DNA of 64,000 nt. Source: Phytoseiulus persimilis. Lineage: Eukaryota > Arthropoda > Arachnida > Mesostigmata > Phytoseiidae. Below, in pieces: positions 12,785 to 26,304 of this stretch (position 1 is the first letter of the stretch; each line of letters starts with the position of its first letter). The notes under the pieces were generated by a model that was given only the letters and a program-made list of their open reading frames with translations, searched no databases and had not been told where the DNA came from. The position numbers and the translations under genes are program-made. The stretch is taken from positions 16,136,211 to 16,200,210 of the forward strand of contig CM075104.1 of assembly GCA_037576195.1 (NCBI GenBank), written 5' to 3'.

Positions 12785-13370
12785 CCTAAATATACCCAGA
12801 ATTCACAGTCATCGATGTAATTCTCGAGATCTGGCATTTTCCGTGGTACATGAAACGTTGATACATCACGCAAAATTATCCGCACTCACATGCGTGCACA
12901 CAAGAGAAAGTTCCAGAAATGTTGTCAGTGAACCCTTATACGCCAGACTCAAGGGTATCTGCGAGAATGATGCTTCCGAATCTTGAGCTCGACTCATGTC
13001 GATGAACTCTGAAGCACAGAATGGTGCGAAGCCCGAAGAGATGACGCTTCAGAGTATATGAAATACGAAAACAAGAGCGAATAGCTCCCTCTTGCTTGAG
13101 TGGCTTGGGAGATGTCACGATTTCTGCTTCAAGTCTGACTTCAAAGTCTGGGAGATAAGGGACTACTTTTTTGACTTGAAACATTACGGGAACTTCTGCT
13201 TGTGTGCACGCATGTGAATCCCGATAATTCTGCATGATGTAGCAACGTTCCGTCAATCACGGAAGAATGCCAGATCTTGAAAATACCATCGATGGCTGTG
13301 AATTCTGGGTGAATTTATGGTTGAAAAAGTAGTACCTCATCTCCCAGACTTTAGGGTATATCTCGTTACA
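12785..13370. repeat. Imperfect fold-back (inverted) repeat with a third partial copy
   Basis: The left arm (about 12,785-12,922) and the reverse complement of the right arm (about 13,180-13,323) align along their whole length at roughly 80% identity by eye. Shared blocks include CCCAGAATTCACAG, AGATCTGGCATT and CACATGCGTGCACACAAG. The similarity continues inward through a segment containing CCCTTAT and CCAGACT, and a partial third copy of that inner segment lies just outside the right arm (about 13,322-13,365). The arms flank about 200 bases of non-repeat DNA. A degraded fold-back or DNA-transposon remnant fits; no transposase or target-site duplication was recognised. Confidence 0.75.
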
Positions 13371-16300
13371 ATGTACTTATCGGGACCGGCGAAATTCTAA
13401 CGAAAACTGATGATGATGAGCATGATTGATTCGAGAGCAGTGCCGCATCCAGTTGAGGCATGCACCTGTTTAAGACGACTCACTTTCACTGCTGATACTC
13501 GAATCTCAACGATGCTGATCGTTATGGAGTTCGAAAGCTGCCTCCACCAGATCTCCTTCCTTTATTTCGGGAAAATAAAACGGAAATAGCCTTCGCGGAA
13601 CGATCACATATCGCCCTGCAGGATGAATTTAAGTCTGGATTAGCTCGATGCCGTCCGGTATGAAGATTTTGATAATTTAATTCAAGATTGCCCCTACAGT
13701 GGGCCTGCACCGCTTTGTTCATTAACGACGTCGTTTCATATTATCACAAAGTAACTCGTAACGTTGATGACATCAAGGACTATATACATCGTCACTTCCA
13801 CACTCAATAGATGATGCACAGGCAGTCGAAGTTTGCAGAATTTTTCGTCAGCGGTGTGCTGGAATAAGTCATGGATTCTAGTACGCTGAACTACGACTAA
13901 CGGTTACGTTCTTGCTAGGTGCGACTCGCTGATTTCTGAGCCTGGCCAGAATGTCTGCCGGCTTGCCCTGCTCAGAGTTTATCTCCAACCATCAAGGGAA
14001 GCCGTGCGTTGAAGGTTTCTCGTACACGCTACGAGGGTAGACACCGGTGGACTCTTCATCCTCTGCCGGCGCGGAAGAATTTCGCCGTGTGGTTGATTCT
14101 GTAAGCCAGTGAAATCCGAATGAACACTGTTTACCGGCGCCCACCAGACACTGCTGCCATGGGAAGAGCATTCAATATTCCAGCGAGAATGAACTTGTAT
14201 TCCAGCTCTACGAAATTTTGAAAAAAAAACTAGTTCGGCTGTATACTCATTGGCTCTCGAGATATGACGATTCGAGGGGTAAAAGAAGGTCGATTGCTCC
14301 ATTTGCCATTTGAACGCATGTGCAGCCGGTGTAGCCTTCGATAGGCGCTCTGATGCAGGAAGAGTCCTCTGAGGCCTACAGACGTCGTTGAGTAATCTTC
14401 CTTCATGACAGGCAGGATCGCACCGTCTCGTTCGAGAGAAGCCATTGTCTGCGCGAATTATGGCAGGGAGCAGTGGAATCAAGCAGTGCTTATCTTACTC
14501 GAATATTGAAACTACGATTCTTCGGAGAAATATTGATCGAATGAGAATGGCCGAAGTTAACGAACATCCTCGAGACAATAATGATGGTGGACCCGTTCGG
14601 AACTATCTCTGTTGCTCGAGATGCGAAAACGGCTTGTTGAGAATTGCCCACTATGGACATAACATTCCTAATCTGGAAGTCCCCGTCCTCCAGGCTACAA
14701 CTTCTTGGGGGTGACGTACGGAGAACGCAATTCGATAATTGAACCCTGCGGCGAGCAAATATCTCAACACTCAGCTCTCCACAGTCCTGCAATAACATAA
14801 GCCAGGCTTTGTTACAATAACAATCAAACGGACGGTAATTGAGAACGTCCTCCTATTAGAGCGAGAGTAGTGAACCCCCTATCGCACAACTAAGTAAACG
14901 TTTCTCAACGTGGCAAGATCAGATAATATCAGACCCTGGACCACATTTGCCCTTCCAGGCTGAACATACCCGCGGCTGTCCGAGCTACGAATAATTTCTG
15001 GCAAAGATGCCTCAACCCCTGAGGCTTCAGGAGTTTCGAGAGAGAACTATTCCGCGTATTTCTACAGGAGTTGTCAGATACACTGTGTTCAACAATGACA
15101 AAGTCACCTTGGGATTCCCTACTCCTCAGCAATCCGATGTTGCGGCTTTCACCGTACATTCTCGGAAAATATTCAATCCCTGCGAAAACGAATCCGTGCA
15201 CTGATAACTCGAAGAGACGGAGTTGCGTGTAAACGGTGCAAGAATAGTGAAAGCTCCCTGCTCCATCACTACGAGGCCACTCGAGGAAACTCTTCATTAC
15301 TTGGAGACCACCTTAGCTTTGGTAACTAATCGTCTTCCCATGGCTCTTCAACCGTGATCCTGTTCGGCATGCTCCGATTCTTCTTGACTAGTTTCTCATT
15401 AATCGCGCGATCGAGGGGTTCCGTGCTGACCGTATCGCCTTCCTCAGAAGAACTTCCCTAGGGATTTCCCATCAGGTTATAATTCGGAAACCCAATCCAA
15501 TTCGAGAACCGATTCGGACCAATCCGAGCGAGTGAGCATCCGAGTTCTAAACCATTCCTAAGTGAACTCACTGAAATGCAATGGTGCATCATGTTGCGCA
15601 AAGAAAGACACTTCTTCCAGCTGATAGTTCTCAACTAGGACAGAGGATCACTCTCAAGAATACCTTGATACTCAATGCTATCCATCCGAGCCGAGGGGTA
15701 CCCTGGAGTCAGCTCCTCGTGACAGGTGGGAGCTGCCTAGACCATGGGCAAACCACCGCAAAAGTCACGCTCCAGGGAATATTTTTCTCCCTCCCTGGAT
15801 CATGACAGCGATCGTTGAGACCATCGGCTCCGTCGAGTTTTAAGTCCTTACCGTCCTTGAAGATACCCTCTGATGAATCTGAGCGTCCAGGGCCATTTCT
15901 GGGAATGATACATGTTTGGCGAAAACCCGTACCTTCATCCGGAGGTTACCTCATTACAGTCTTGCTTCATTCGTTGATGGGCGGAGTCCAGCCTGCGAAG
16001 ATCGCCTAGGTCAGTCTTGAGCGCTTGATGCGTTCGGTGCGACGTTGTCACCGCCAAACCGTACCTCGACGCCCTTTGAGAAGGAGTTGGCGTCGGAGCG
16101 CGGCACATCTACACACGGCATTGACAGCGACGTTTGGCATGTTCGGTTCATATCTCTTGCTCAGCTCAGACGGATGTCTGAGAGACTTCACGCGATCGCA
16201 GAGCTCCTTAATCTCGAGGTGCCGGCTGTTTAGTCAACTTGACCTGTTGCTTCCCCTAGAAATCTCTCGCTTTTACAGAAATTCACTCTGCAGTGCCTCA

Positions 16301-19300
16301 ACTCGGGCCGTTCTCATAGCCGTTCAACTTCGCTCCTCGGGAAATCGTGGAGAAATGTTGTATCGAACACAAATTCTACTTGATTCTGTCGATTCACGGA
16401 CGCTGGCTCCTCTTTCCGCGACGGCTTTTTGATTATAGCACATCGGATTCTGCGGTTCTTATGAGTCGCCTTGAGACGGAGCGCTTCCATCTGATCATGT
16501 CACGTTATAATTATGAAACACTCTGTTGAATAGTGAACCCACAACACCACAGGCCGAACACTCTTTCGACACAGGATAACCCAGGTAGAGATTCTAGGAG
16601 GAGACCCCACCTCCAATGTACGCAAAAGTCTCAGCCCACACAAGAGCACAACAGAGAGAATCATACGCCGAAGAGACAATATCCTGGAAAAATTGAAGGA
16701 AAGTGCCACTAAAAGAGGCCAGCAATCGCCCACGTCAACTTTGGGGATTCCAGCGGGTAGAATCCAACGGCCAACGGAGGAACGGCCGATGGATCGATCA
16801 AACGATCAACAGCATAAGAGGGAGCCTAGATTCATGCTCGAACGGCTCAGACAACTCGGGAAGGTTCGAAGCACCCTGTCAAGGTGTGCTTGACCATCAG
16901 AATCGAATTCGCTGCCCTGCACAACCCTCACAAAGATGCTCAGGAGTTATCTCCCAGGCGCAAGAAATCCGGGACGCTTCCCGAATTGAGTCCATATTCA
17001 ACGAGGCCTTGACTGCCCGAGTTGAGGCTTGGTAAGAAAAAGATTGCGCAGTAGTTGCTTGTTGGGAGCGGCTAGGATCCCGGAGAAAGCGACCCAATCG
17101 CTGCGATGTTCTGAGTCGTTGCGATCTTCGACATTATACTTCTCGTGTCTTCGAGATACAGAACCAGGCATTGGGGCTGGAGTCGCTGACTAGCACTTCC
17201 AGAGATTTCGTCGCCGGCGAGTCCGACCCTCGTACCTTTCCCAAACCCAAGCTAACGATCAGCTGTAGTGGCGCGCGTTGTCTAACAACATGGGATGCTT
17301 CGCGGAGCTTGTCCGCTTTTCTCTGAATCTCTAAGGAGAAACAAGAGACGGCTAGCTATACTTAGATGGCACCCTTGCTCTGTTCAATCAGATTGCACGC
17401 AAAAAAGCGTCCTTTAGTAGCCCCTAGTTGTAACGCCCACCGCTCATCCTTCGAAATACACCGTTGAGGCCTGAGCGATCTCGAGGGCCAGAGTGCTGTG
17501 ACCTGAGGTTTCGTGGCGACAGAGCTCGAAATATGGATCCGATGGAACTTGTGACCACGCCTTTGCTCGAACTTCGCTGAACCGGTTCTAGTTTGTTTTG
17601 AGACTGTCTAGTTTCACGGGAGAAAATCCCATTCCATTCCGATTCAACTTTTATCTCTATTTGACTGCCCACGATTTGAATTCTGATTCGAATAAGGAAC
17701 GAGGAATAGAAAAATCTGGTTTCGGGGGTGCTTTCATCGGTGCAGATTAATTTGAAATCGAGCGATATGTATTTGCACTTCCTCGAAAAGTCACCGAATT
17801 TCCAGAGCTGACAGAATGAATCCTTGTAGTTGGAAGAAGAGAGCTCCGAGGAGTCCATGAAAACTCTTGTGCAGGACAGCCGAGAGGCGAGTGGGATCAC
17901 CTCAAGGGGAGCTGCCCGCGGCCAGCCAAACGAGTCCACATGACGGGGACAACAGGCTTATGGGAGAGATGTACGCTGTGCTGCGAGTTCTCATGTCTAC
18001 TGAGCTTCTTTGTTCGAGGGAAGAGCGAGGAGCACGTCATCGGGAAAAATCGAGAATCAAATAATCACACCTTGCGGGCCTGTGAAGTCTGAAGTCAAAC
18101 AGCGAGAGCGTGAATTCGTTCTCTGAAAAACGAGCGTCATTGTGAAACGAGGGCCACTCTGTTGAGTCTGTCGAGCAGATTTGCCAGACTACGAACATAG
18201 CAACATGGAACATAGTCTCAGGCAACATAGTCAGAATGTTCTTTATTACGACTCTGAATTCCTTCCTGAATCCGCAGCACTCAGAGTAGGCGTTGGGCAG
18301 GAGATGCCACCTTTTGGAGGGCGAGAACTCGACTCAAAAGAGCATATTTTAGCTGCACAAAGACTCAGCGGGGAAGGAACGACCCGGAAGGAAGCGTTCC
18401 GACAAATGTGTACCAAACTATACGGTACGAGGTCGATGAATTGAGATAGTTCCCTCCGGATTTTCAGATCCGTGCAGCATCGGGACTCCTATTCGATGAT
18501 CCCGATTGCTTCCATATCCCCGATTCAGCTTCCTAACTCATGCCTGGCAGTCGACTTTCACCTAAACACGCTGACTAGCACCATGAACTTTGTCAAAGTG
18601 AGGTATTGGAACTTCTCCGCGGTGCTCTACTGCCGATATCGACGGATTAAGCCTGAAAGTTGATCCGAAAGAGACGACAATGTCCCGATAGATCTATCTC
18701 TGCGTCGATTGGTCGTTGCTTTAGTACCGGAGTGCTTCATGGGGAGTCAGAGCGCCGAAGGATCCTATGCTTTGGATTTTGGAAGATCAGCAGAACTCCG
18801 CACTGTTGCCGCTTGGCTGCTCGGAGTTATTAAAAGATCCGACTTTTCCAGCCAGCGCACTCGCGTCTCAATACAGTCCGCCGTTGCCCAGCGGCTGTTC
18901 CCTTCCGATTCGTCTACAGGGAACTTCGGGGAAGCCCGAGGGAACATCCTGTTGTCGAGATTGGATAAATTTCTCGGCGAGCTAGCGGCAAAGTTCAGAT
19001 TTCTGCGTAGCGCCCTCTTTGTTCTCATTCCTCTTACGGATCATTCAGCTTGGATGATGGTTCAAGGTTTCCTCAGTTTCTGGAGGAATCAAACTCGACT
19101 CACCCGCTGTCCAAAGTTCATCGAGCCCACGGACCTGCCTCCTCGCGGTGATCGAGGAGAATTTCGACGGTACAAGGGTGCGAGCTCGAACACTGGAGGG
19201 CCTCCTCGGCTGAACGCCGTGTGGAGATCTTTTCGTGTGAGAGCCCCAAAGCTTGCTGAGCAAAACAATTTTCCCACAACGCGTCGCACCACACAGTTCG

Positions 19301-20170
19301 ACCGAGCTCTGCAGCCTCTCGTTGTGAGCGTCGTTGTGAGCGTCGGTCAGTATCTCGCGGGCTTCGCATCGAGAGAGCTTTTTTGAAAAATTAGGATCCC
19401 TCACGAACATCGTTCCCTGATTGCCCGAGCGCATTCAATTGAGCCGCCGCGGGAACCGCTTCTGCTGATGCCCAAGTTTGGGAATAGTTCTCCTCCGCTT
19501 GGAAATTTCGTTCCCAATAAAGGGAAAGGCTTGAGTGCATCTGAAACATCGCGAGAAGCTCATCTTGTTGGGCTCCGTCGTGTGGAGCGGGGTGGCGGGG
19601 AGAAGATGGGTTTCCGACGACCGACGAAAGTAGAAGCAGGCGAGGAAGGCCGCAGCCGACGTCGTGATTCGACTCCTAAAGGAATCCGTGTCCATCGTGC
19701 AGGATAGCGAGAAAGAAATCGGGGCATAGATTCGTGGCGGCAATTTTTAGCCCTCGCCACTGACCAACGCCGCTGTCTTATTCCGAGCACGATCTTCTCT
19801 AATATGGCTGCGATATCGCGCGAGGCCACGCCCCGGATAACGAACCAACTCCAGGCTTTTCCTTGGTCCTATCCGCGTTCTTGACCCCGACCAGATCCCT
19901 GTCCTGGGATCGGGAAAACTTCCATGACGAACAGAGGGAGACAGCAATGATTCTCTCTGGCGGACACGGGAAGAATGTTCGTATAAAAACATGACACGTC
20001 GCGTATCCTAGAAAGGACACGAAGCTGTTGCTTGACACAAGCCAAGGGTATTCGGCTATGTTTCCGAATCACCAGAGAGCTCTGAGCATCCATTCTGGCG
20101 TCTGCTTCTCCCGCGTGGTTTTCGGGACTCCTTTTCGCAGATCTGCTCGGAGCTATTTTTCTCCCTGCAA

Positions 20171-20186
20171 CCCCCCCCCCCCCCCC
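20171..20186. repeat. C16 homopolymer
   Basis: Sixteen consecutive C bases followed by GGCCGCGCGAGC. One of several long G:C homopolymers in the window. Confidence 0.95.
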
Positions 20187-22283
20187 GGCCGCGCGAGCGA
20201 GGGAACTCAGTTGCGGAATTTCACGTTTCAGATAATTCATCGAACGCTCCCAGCTGTTCGATCGTTGACGTATTCCAATCAGCTGCGCAAGGATACTTTA
20301 GAAATAACGCGCGAGAAGGCGCGACAGGGAACCCGCAATGTTTCGAGCAGAATCCTGCATGTCACACGAACTGGACTCGCGCCAAACGAGCAGTGTCATT
20401 TATCTGCTCCAGTGTTCCGACAGAACAACGACGACGGCTGGAAGTTCCCCCGCGAAATTTGTTGCCTGTGCCAATGTAAATCGAGTGTTGTTTGCGGCGC
20501 GCTCCACTGCAATATCTCACAGCAACTGAAGCCATAAAAGTCTGCGGAACGTTATTCGAAGCTATAAAGTGAACTGCTTTGTTCCCTTGCCGTGAGATGT
20601 CATCACCCAACTTCTTTATTATCGTCGCTTTCTTCTCCCCGCGGCCCAACCGGTTTCCTCTATTTCTGCAGCAGGAACACCGCATAGAGACTGGGAGTTT
20701 GACAAATTGCTCAAGCCGACCGCCCCGTCGGCCGACCTTCCTCCATTGTTCTACTCGTGAATCTTCCGAAGTAGCCCGGAGGAACGGGTTCTATTCGCTC
20801 ATAACTCTGATCGCGTGAGCGAGAACCGGAGCCCAACACCTCAGATATCCTCGCGAACAATCCTCACCCGAAACCACCACCGCCACGAGGGAAGCGAGCT
20901 GTTCGAAACGGAGTCTCAGTCGAACCCGCAGCCGGAGTTGACGAAACGAAGGATACGCTTCGGCCTCGTCGTTCCCGCGAATCAACCCTCCTTCGTTTCG
21001 CTCGATCTCTCGTCCGCCCGAGGTCTCGATACAGTGCGCCCTTTTTCGACATTGTTCCGATATCCAGCTCATCCCTCGAGCGTCGGGGATAGGTCTGAAC
21101 CGATACGTGCACCCGTACCGAGTCGGTTCGCCACAAGCGTCGGCGATATCCCGAACGTTCCAATACCGAGGAGCGAGCAACGTACACGGTCTCAGCGAAT
21201 AACGTCCGTGGTCTCCTTTATCTAAAGCTCTGTCGTTGCCCAGAGTTCCGAGGTCTTTATTCGGTCCCTTATCAAAAAAAATGGGAATCGACGGCCGTGA
21301 ATCGTTTTGGGCGGCCAGATACCTCCGTTCTGAGTGTTGTCGTACGTGGAGCGTTCGGGCTTTTCGGCACGCGGCCAGGAGGGGAAGGGAGCCACCACAA
21401 TAACCTGAAACCACGTGGGTCACAAAAGCCGTTTTTTTTCTTCTAGGCGTGCATGCCGGTCGACGGAAACACATACACTGTACGGGCGAAGCTCGCTTCC
21501 ATTGATATTTAAATACAGCCGTGCAGGGCCCAAAAAGGTGACTCCGCCTTCTCCGAGCAAATTGTGCGCCCCGATCACGCGACTCACCCACGCAGCTTAG
21601 TTGGAGGTAGACCTCGTATCGGGATCAGCGAGCCGATCTCGATGCCTGGGACTCGTTCCGTGCCTAAAAGCCCGTTATTGAGATTGACTCCTCTCCACCT
21701 AGCTCAGAACTGACGGGTTCAGCTGCTGATGCTATCGTTTCCTCGCGCGTCCATAGGAAACACTTGAACGGTGAAAAGTCTCCAAGATGGCTGTTGTCTC
21801 AGAGCCCCTCATTCAGAGAGATCAGTGGTGAGGACTCGACTGCCTGGCGCAGCAGATTGCTCGTAAAATACAACGTCGACATCACGAGCACTCCATCTCG
21901 GAAATGCCGACCTCAAGAACCCGTGGAAACTTCGAGGCTGTTATTAAAACAACGTGACGTTGTGTGTCAGGAGGTAGATATTGGTTGCCGGGTGATTGTG
22001 AATATCTTGGAGATAAAACTATTCCCCGAGGAATTCGGGATGAAGCCATCAACTTCCGCGCCGTGCTCAAGATTCCTCCACAGTTTCCCCATCGCGATGC
22101 TACAAACTCGGACGCGCACGCTACACAACAGGCTCCAGGTCGGGTCGTCGGCCATGGTAGAACTCGTATCGCACCGTAGATCTATCCTAGAAACGCTAAT
22201 TGGAGTTGGAACTGCTTGACGCGGGTCAGTCTGAGCTCATTTGAGTCGCTCTCATGTTTATGAAAGACATAGAACGTACGCCA

Positions 22284-22297
22284 CCCCCCCCCCCCCC
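22284..22297. repeat. C14 homopolymer
   Basis: Fourteen consecutive C bases in unassigned DNA, followed by a pyrimidine-rich stretch. Confidence 0.95.
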
Positions 22298-25200
22298 TCT
22301 GCCCTCCAGCGAACCCTGCGGAAGAGATACGAGAGCGTTGTAGTCGATCTGAGACTCCCATTGCTCTCCGAGTTCGGAAGGAAGGGATTCGCATCGACCG
22401 CAAGCGCGGAAGGAGGGAGTCGCGAGGCAGGATTAAGAGATCTCGGAAAGAACGGGAACACGGCGAGACGGAACAAAAAGAGTGGACGCTCTCTCGACTG
22501 CATCTCGCCGGGTAGTCGCAGCTGCAACAACTTACCGCCGCCCAGCTCACTCGAGCCAGTTCCAACACTCCGAGAGGGCTTTATGGCGTTCCGTCCTAGG
22601 AGTCGCCGCTGCCACGGCCGTCCACAAAGTTTCTGCCGAGCAGCGTGACATTAATTTTCGAGTTATTGCCATTTCCGTGCTGCGTGGAAGCTGCCTACCG
22701 ACCACGCAGACTGCTCGCTTGGACGCTGCGTCTGTCGGTGTGTCGGGGCAGCAGACAAAAGTGGAAATGGTAGAGCAACCAGCCAACCCGCGGCGCAGCA
22801 GACGTCCCGTTGCAATTCCGCTGCTGCGTTGCTTTTTACGAAGAAACTTCCATCTCTTCGCTGCTGCCACCACAAGCACTCGCTGTTGCTACAACTGCAC
22901 CATTTTGGCCGTATCTCATCTGTCCGACCTTGGTCGGCTCTGAATTCTTGTACCCAAACAGCATCAAGTGCATGCTGCCTCCGCGACAATAAACAACGAA
23001 CAAAAACCCTCTCTGCATCAGATGCTGCGACAGAAATGAAGTACCAGCTCCGTTTTGAATATTCCGGCGACTTCTGAGTTAGCGCCTAATCCTCCGCAGC
23101 GGAGAGAACGACGTCTCGAGATTTCTGATTTCGAGCCGAGACGATCTTACTCTTCATCTGTTCCTACATCATCTGAGTGCCCACGTGAACCGTCATCTGC
23201 AGTTCGATTTCGAGGCTGGAGTCGAGTCCGCTTGGGAGGAGCTCGCTCCTGAGTGTCCTGTTCCATCTTTTCGAGATTCCCTAATGCAAACTTGATCTTT
23301 ATCGGACTCTTACACGAGGCAATTTCCCTTGCGGAGAGCGCTATTCCGTTGTCCGATAGCGTACATTTCTAGCTGAGGCTGACAATGCAAATAGATAAGT
23401 GGGAGCTCCGGTCTTCGCCCATGTGCGCATTCGGCGACACAGCCGTCACAGCCAAGTCCACAGGAACATTTGTTGACCACACGTCAATTCCCAGGAGCAA
23501 ACCGAAAGAATATTGTGCTTCAGGAGTTGAGGCAGGATTCCTTTGTCATGGCTTTGTATTCGTGGTTAACCTTTATGCTCCGTCTGCCGCTAGCTTGTGC
23601 TCCCAGGCCAGCTTCTGCTAGCTAGCTCTTAGAAAACATATTTTATTGACAACTTCATCGGAAAACGTTTAGCGCTCTTCCTGGTCCGTCCTCGACCTCG
23701 CCCAAGAAGTGGTCGCCTTTGGCTGCACGAAATCGTGGTGCGATCGCAATCCGACATGCGTGATTCAGGAGTGAGCAGAGCATGTACAGCTGATATTCTC
23801 GTCCGCAAATGAACGTGCGTGCCGAGCGATGCCGAGACCGATCCTGGGGACTCTCTGGAGCTCCATATCAATATCGTTGGGGTCGATGTTATGGAAAGGG
23901 TCCCGGGAAAAGAGAAAAATTCTGCTCAGGTTTCATGACCGTCCGAGAGGAAATAAAAGTTCGAACTGGGAGACGGAAGAGCGCGGGCTCAACTCAGGAA
24001 GGTGCTGGAGATCGGCTGCAGCGACGGAAGAACTCCAGCGACGGAAAACGGAAATGCGACCGGAAATTCCAGCCTACTTGTCTTCGAGCGAGCCAGCAAC
24101 CAAGCAAAAAAACGACGACGGCGACGACGGGGGCGCTAAAAACAGACAGAAACGGAAAGACATTCAGCGACAGAGCACATACGGCCGCACGAAGACGGAG
24201 GAGGGCAGCGACTGGGGCGAGGAGGGGACGAGGTTCAGAGAGGTTTAGTGAAGTGCTCGGACAGGGAGGGAGGGAGCATCGGGAACGTTTCGAATACTCA
24301 GAGAAAGCGCTTAGTATCAACGCCGGCGGAAGCGGATATTCGAAAACAGGAGGAGAGACGCCTCGGAGTCAGCGCCAGCGGATAGTCTGACGCAGCGTAG
24401 CAGGCAGCTTTCGCGGGTTTTTTGTAATGTTTCGATTCAGATGAGCAATCTGTCTTTTCTTCAGAGACTCCGCGGGAAACTTTTCTGGCAATCACCGCGC
24501 CCCAACTTCCTTCCGCATACGGCTCTGACTCGTTTCCAACTTCCGTCCTCTCGACGCTGAATCTTATATTCGGCGAGAATAGTTTCTATAACTACCGGCG
24601 GACCGCTGCCGAGGAAACCAAGTTAACGGCATAATCAGGGCCCGGGAACACCGGTATTAACTCAAAAGGGGAGTTGCTGAGGTCACGAAGTTAAATGAAA
24701 TCCCCGGGGACCCTGGCAAGCTTTCGCTGCAGCGAAATGATAGTACCGTTGCACTGTGAGCAATAACAACAGCGCAAGATCTTCAACGGAAACCAACGAG
24801 CAAGCAAATTACGCTAAGAGGATCCTCTCCGCTTGCCGCGCGAGTCAGCTAAGCAGCTAGGCAACTATCTAGCTGAGTCTGACAAGTGGCGGGATTTGCC
24901 AGCCCGATCGGGGACAGACAGGAGCGCAGCCGAACGACAACGGAATGGACGTCACACAAATCAAGCGACAAACCTCGTGGATCAACTCGAGCGAGATCCT
25001 CCTTGAACCGCCCGGCCAATAATCTAAATGATGGCCGTGTCTCGATTCGACCGACAGTGCTCGTGTTCTTTACGATCCTATTCCTCGACATCTTTCCACC
25101 CGCAGAGCTCTCTCCGCAGTCGACACACCTCGTCCGAATGCTCGGTTCTTCGGTTCCACACAATATTCCGTGCGGCTGAGTTTCGATGGCGGAGATAAAA

Positions 25201-26304
25201 GCGAACTGAACAGGAACAGCGACGCGCGCGGAGTGAGCTGTTTCAGAGCCGACCGCTGGGAAAGGTCTCGAGCGAACAGGGGAGCTTCGAACGTGAGCAG
25301 AAAGCCGCACATTTTCTCATAGGCCGTAATTGGTGTCATTTTGGAGCGACATCACTCTTCTCGTTTTTCTCCTCCGACTTAGCAATGCGGCCGCTGTTCT
25401 TGGCGGTCACGCTCGGGAACGGGGATTTCGCGGATCCTTTCCTCGTCAACCTCCTGCTCGGGAAACCCCCAGTCGGTCCGTTAGCCGATTCCGCGGCGAG
25501 CGGAGGGCCAAAGATTCGGAACCCCGCGCAGAACTCATAGGCGGTTCCGTGTGGTTTTGCTCCCTTTCCTTGAAAAGTGGTCCTGAGGGACATGCTGGCT
25601 GCCTCGCTGATTAGTTAGTCGGCTCTCACAGACAGTCTTGCGGTTACGTTTCTCGAAATGCCGAATGAACGGAGGACCGAGTTGTGGCCTTACATCTACA
25701 ATATACGAATAGGAGACTAGCGCAGGTTGGAGGGAACGGGTTACCTGGATACTAGGAGGAACATTAAAAAGTTCGCCGACCGAACGGGATTCTGGAGCAA
25801 ATGAAAAGGGAGGGAGGAGATTGCAGGCCGCTTGACAAAAAGGATTTGCTGAGAACCGACTCTGACGCCACAGCAAGATTTAGTACTAAGTGAGTAGAGG
25901 CGGGATTCGTCGCCCGGTCCAGGGAGCTAAAGCAAATAAAGGCGCTCCTGAGCTCTGCGTCTTACGAGACAGCAAAATGAAAAATTTTAGTAAACAGCTG
26001 CCTTGTTTACTGTTCTCTCGCGGTTCTCGACCGCTTCATTCCGACTCCAGATTTGTTTTGAAAAGCTCCTAGCAGACGATGTGGGACCATATTGTCCAGA
26101 GAGTCTCGGTCGAACATAGGCGATGGGGAAACATTCTTCATTTCGTGCCAATTCATTCTCCTCCAGAGGTCTTTGAAATCTGCTCCGCTCTCTGAGCGAT
26201 CTGAATGGCAACCATGAGAATCACTGGTCGATCAATTGATGCTGTTCCGCCTGCAGATCGCAAATTGCGCAGACCATTCGGTTGCATCGTGCACGAACGA
26301 TTCG

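Larger units (their letters stand above)
13371..26280. other. Long intergenic stretch; no gene I can support
   Basis: Between the fold-back repeat and 26.3 kb there are many open frames, including some above 200 codons (plus 18,709-19,386; minus 20,791-21,591). They overlap one another on both strands, show no domain I know and lack coherent exon structure. About 18.7-25.6 kb is visibly rich in CG dinucleotides, which keeps frames open by chance and could hold a promoter or 5' exons of a gene not otherwise visible. Poly-C runs occur at 20,171 and 22,284. Coding exons without recognisable domains could have been missed. Confidence 0.4.

Noticed and set aside
16025..17035. Plus-strand frames that might be retrotransposon remnants
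   Set aside because: No reverse transcriptase, integrase, protease or zinc-knuckle motif could be seen and no terminal repeats were found.
18709..19386. 225-codon plus-strand ORF
   Set aside because: No known domain, competing minus-strand frames over the same bases, and biased composition from CG-rich DNA.
20791..21591. 266-codon minus-strand ORF
   Set aside because: Arg-rich low-information translation in CG-rich sequence; the plus strand is also open. Looks like a composition effect.
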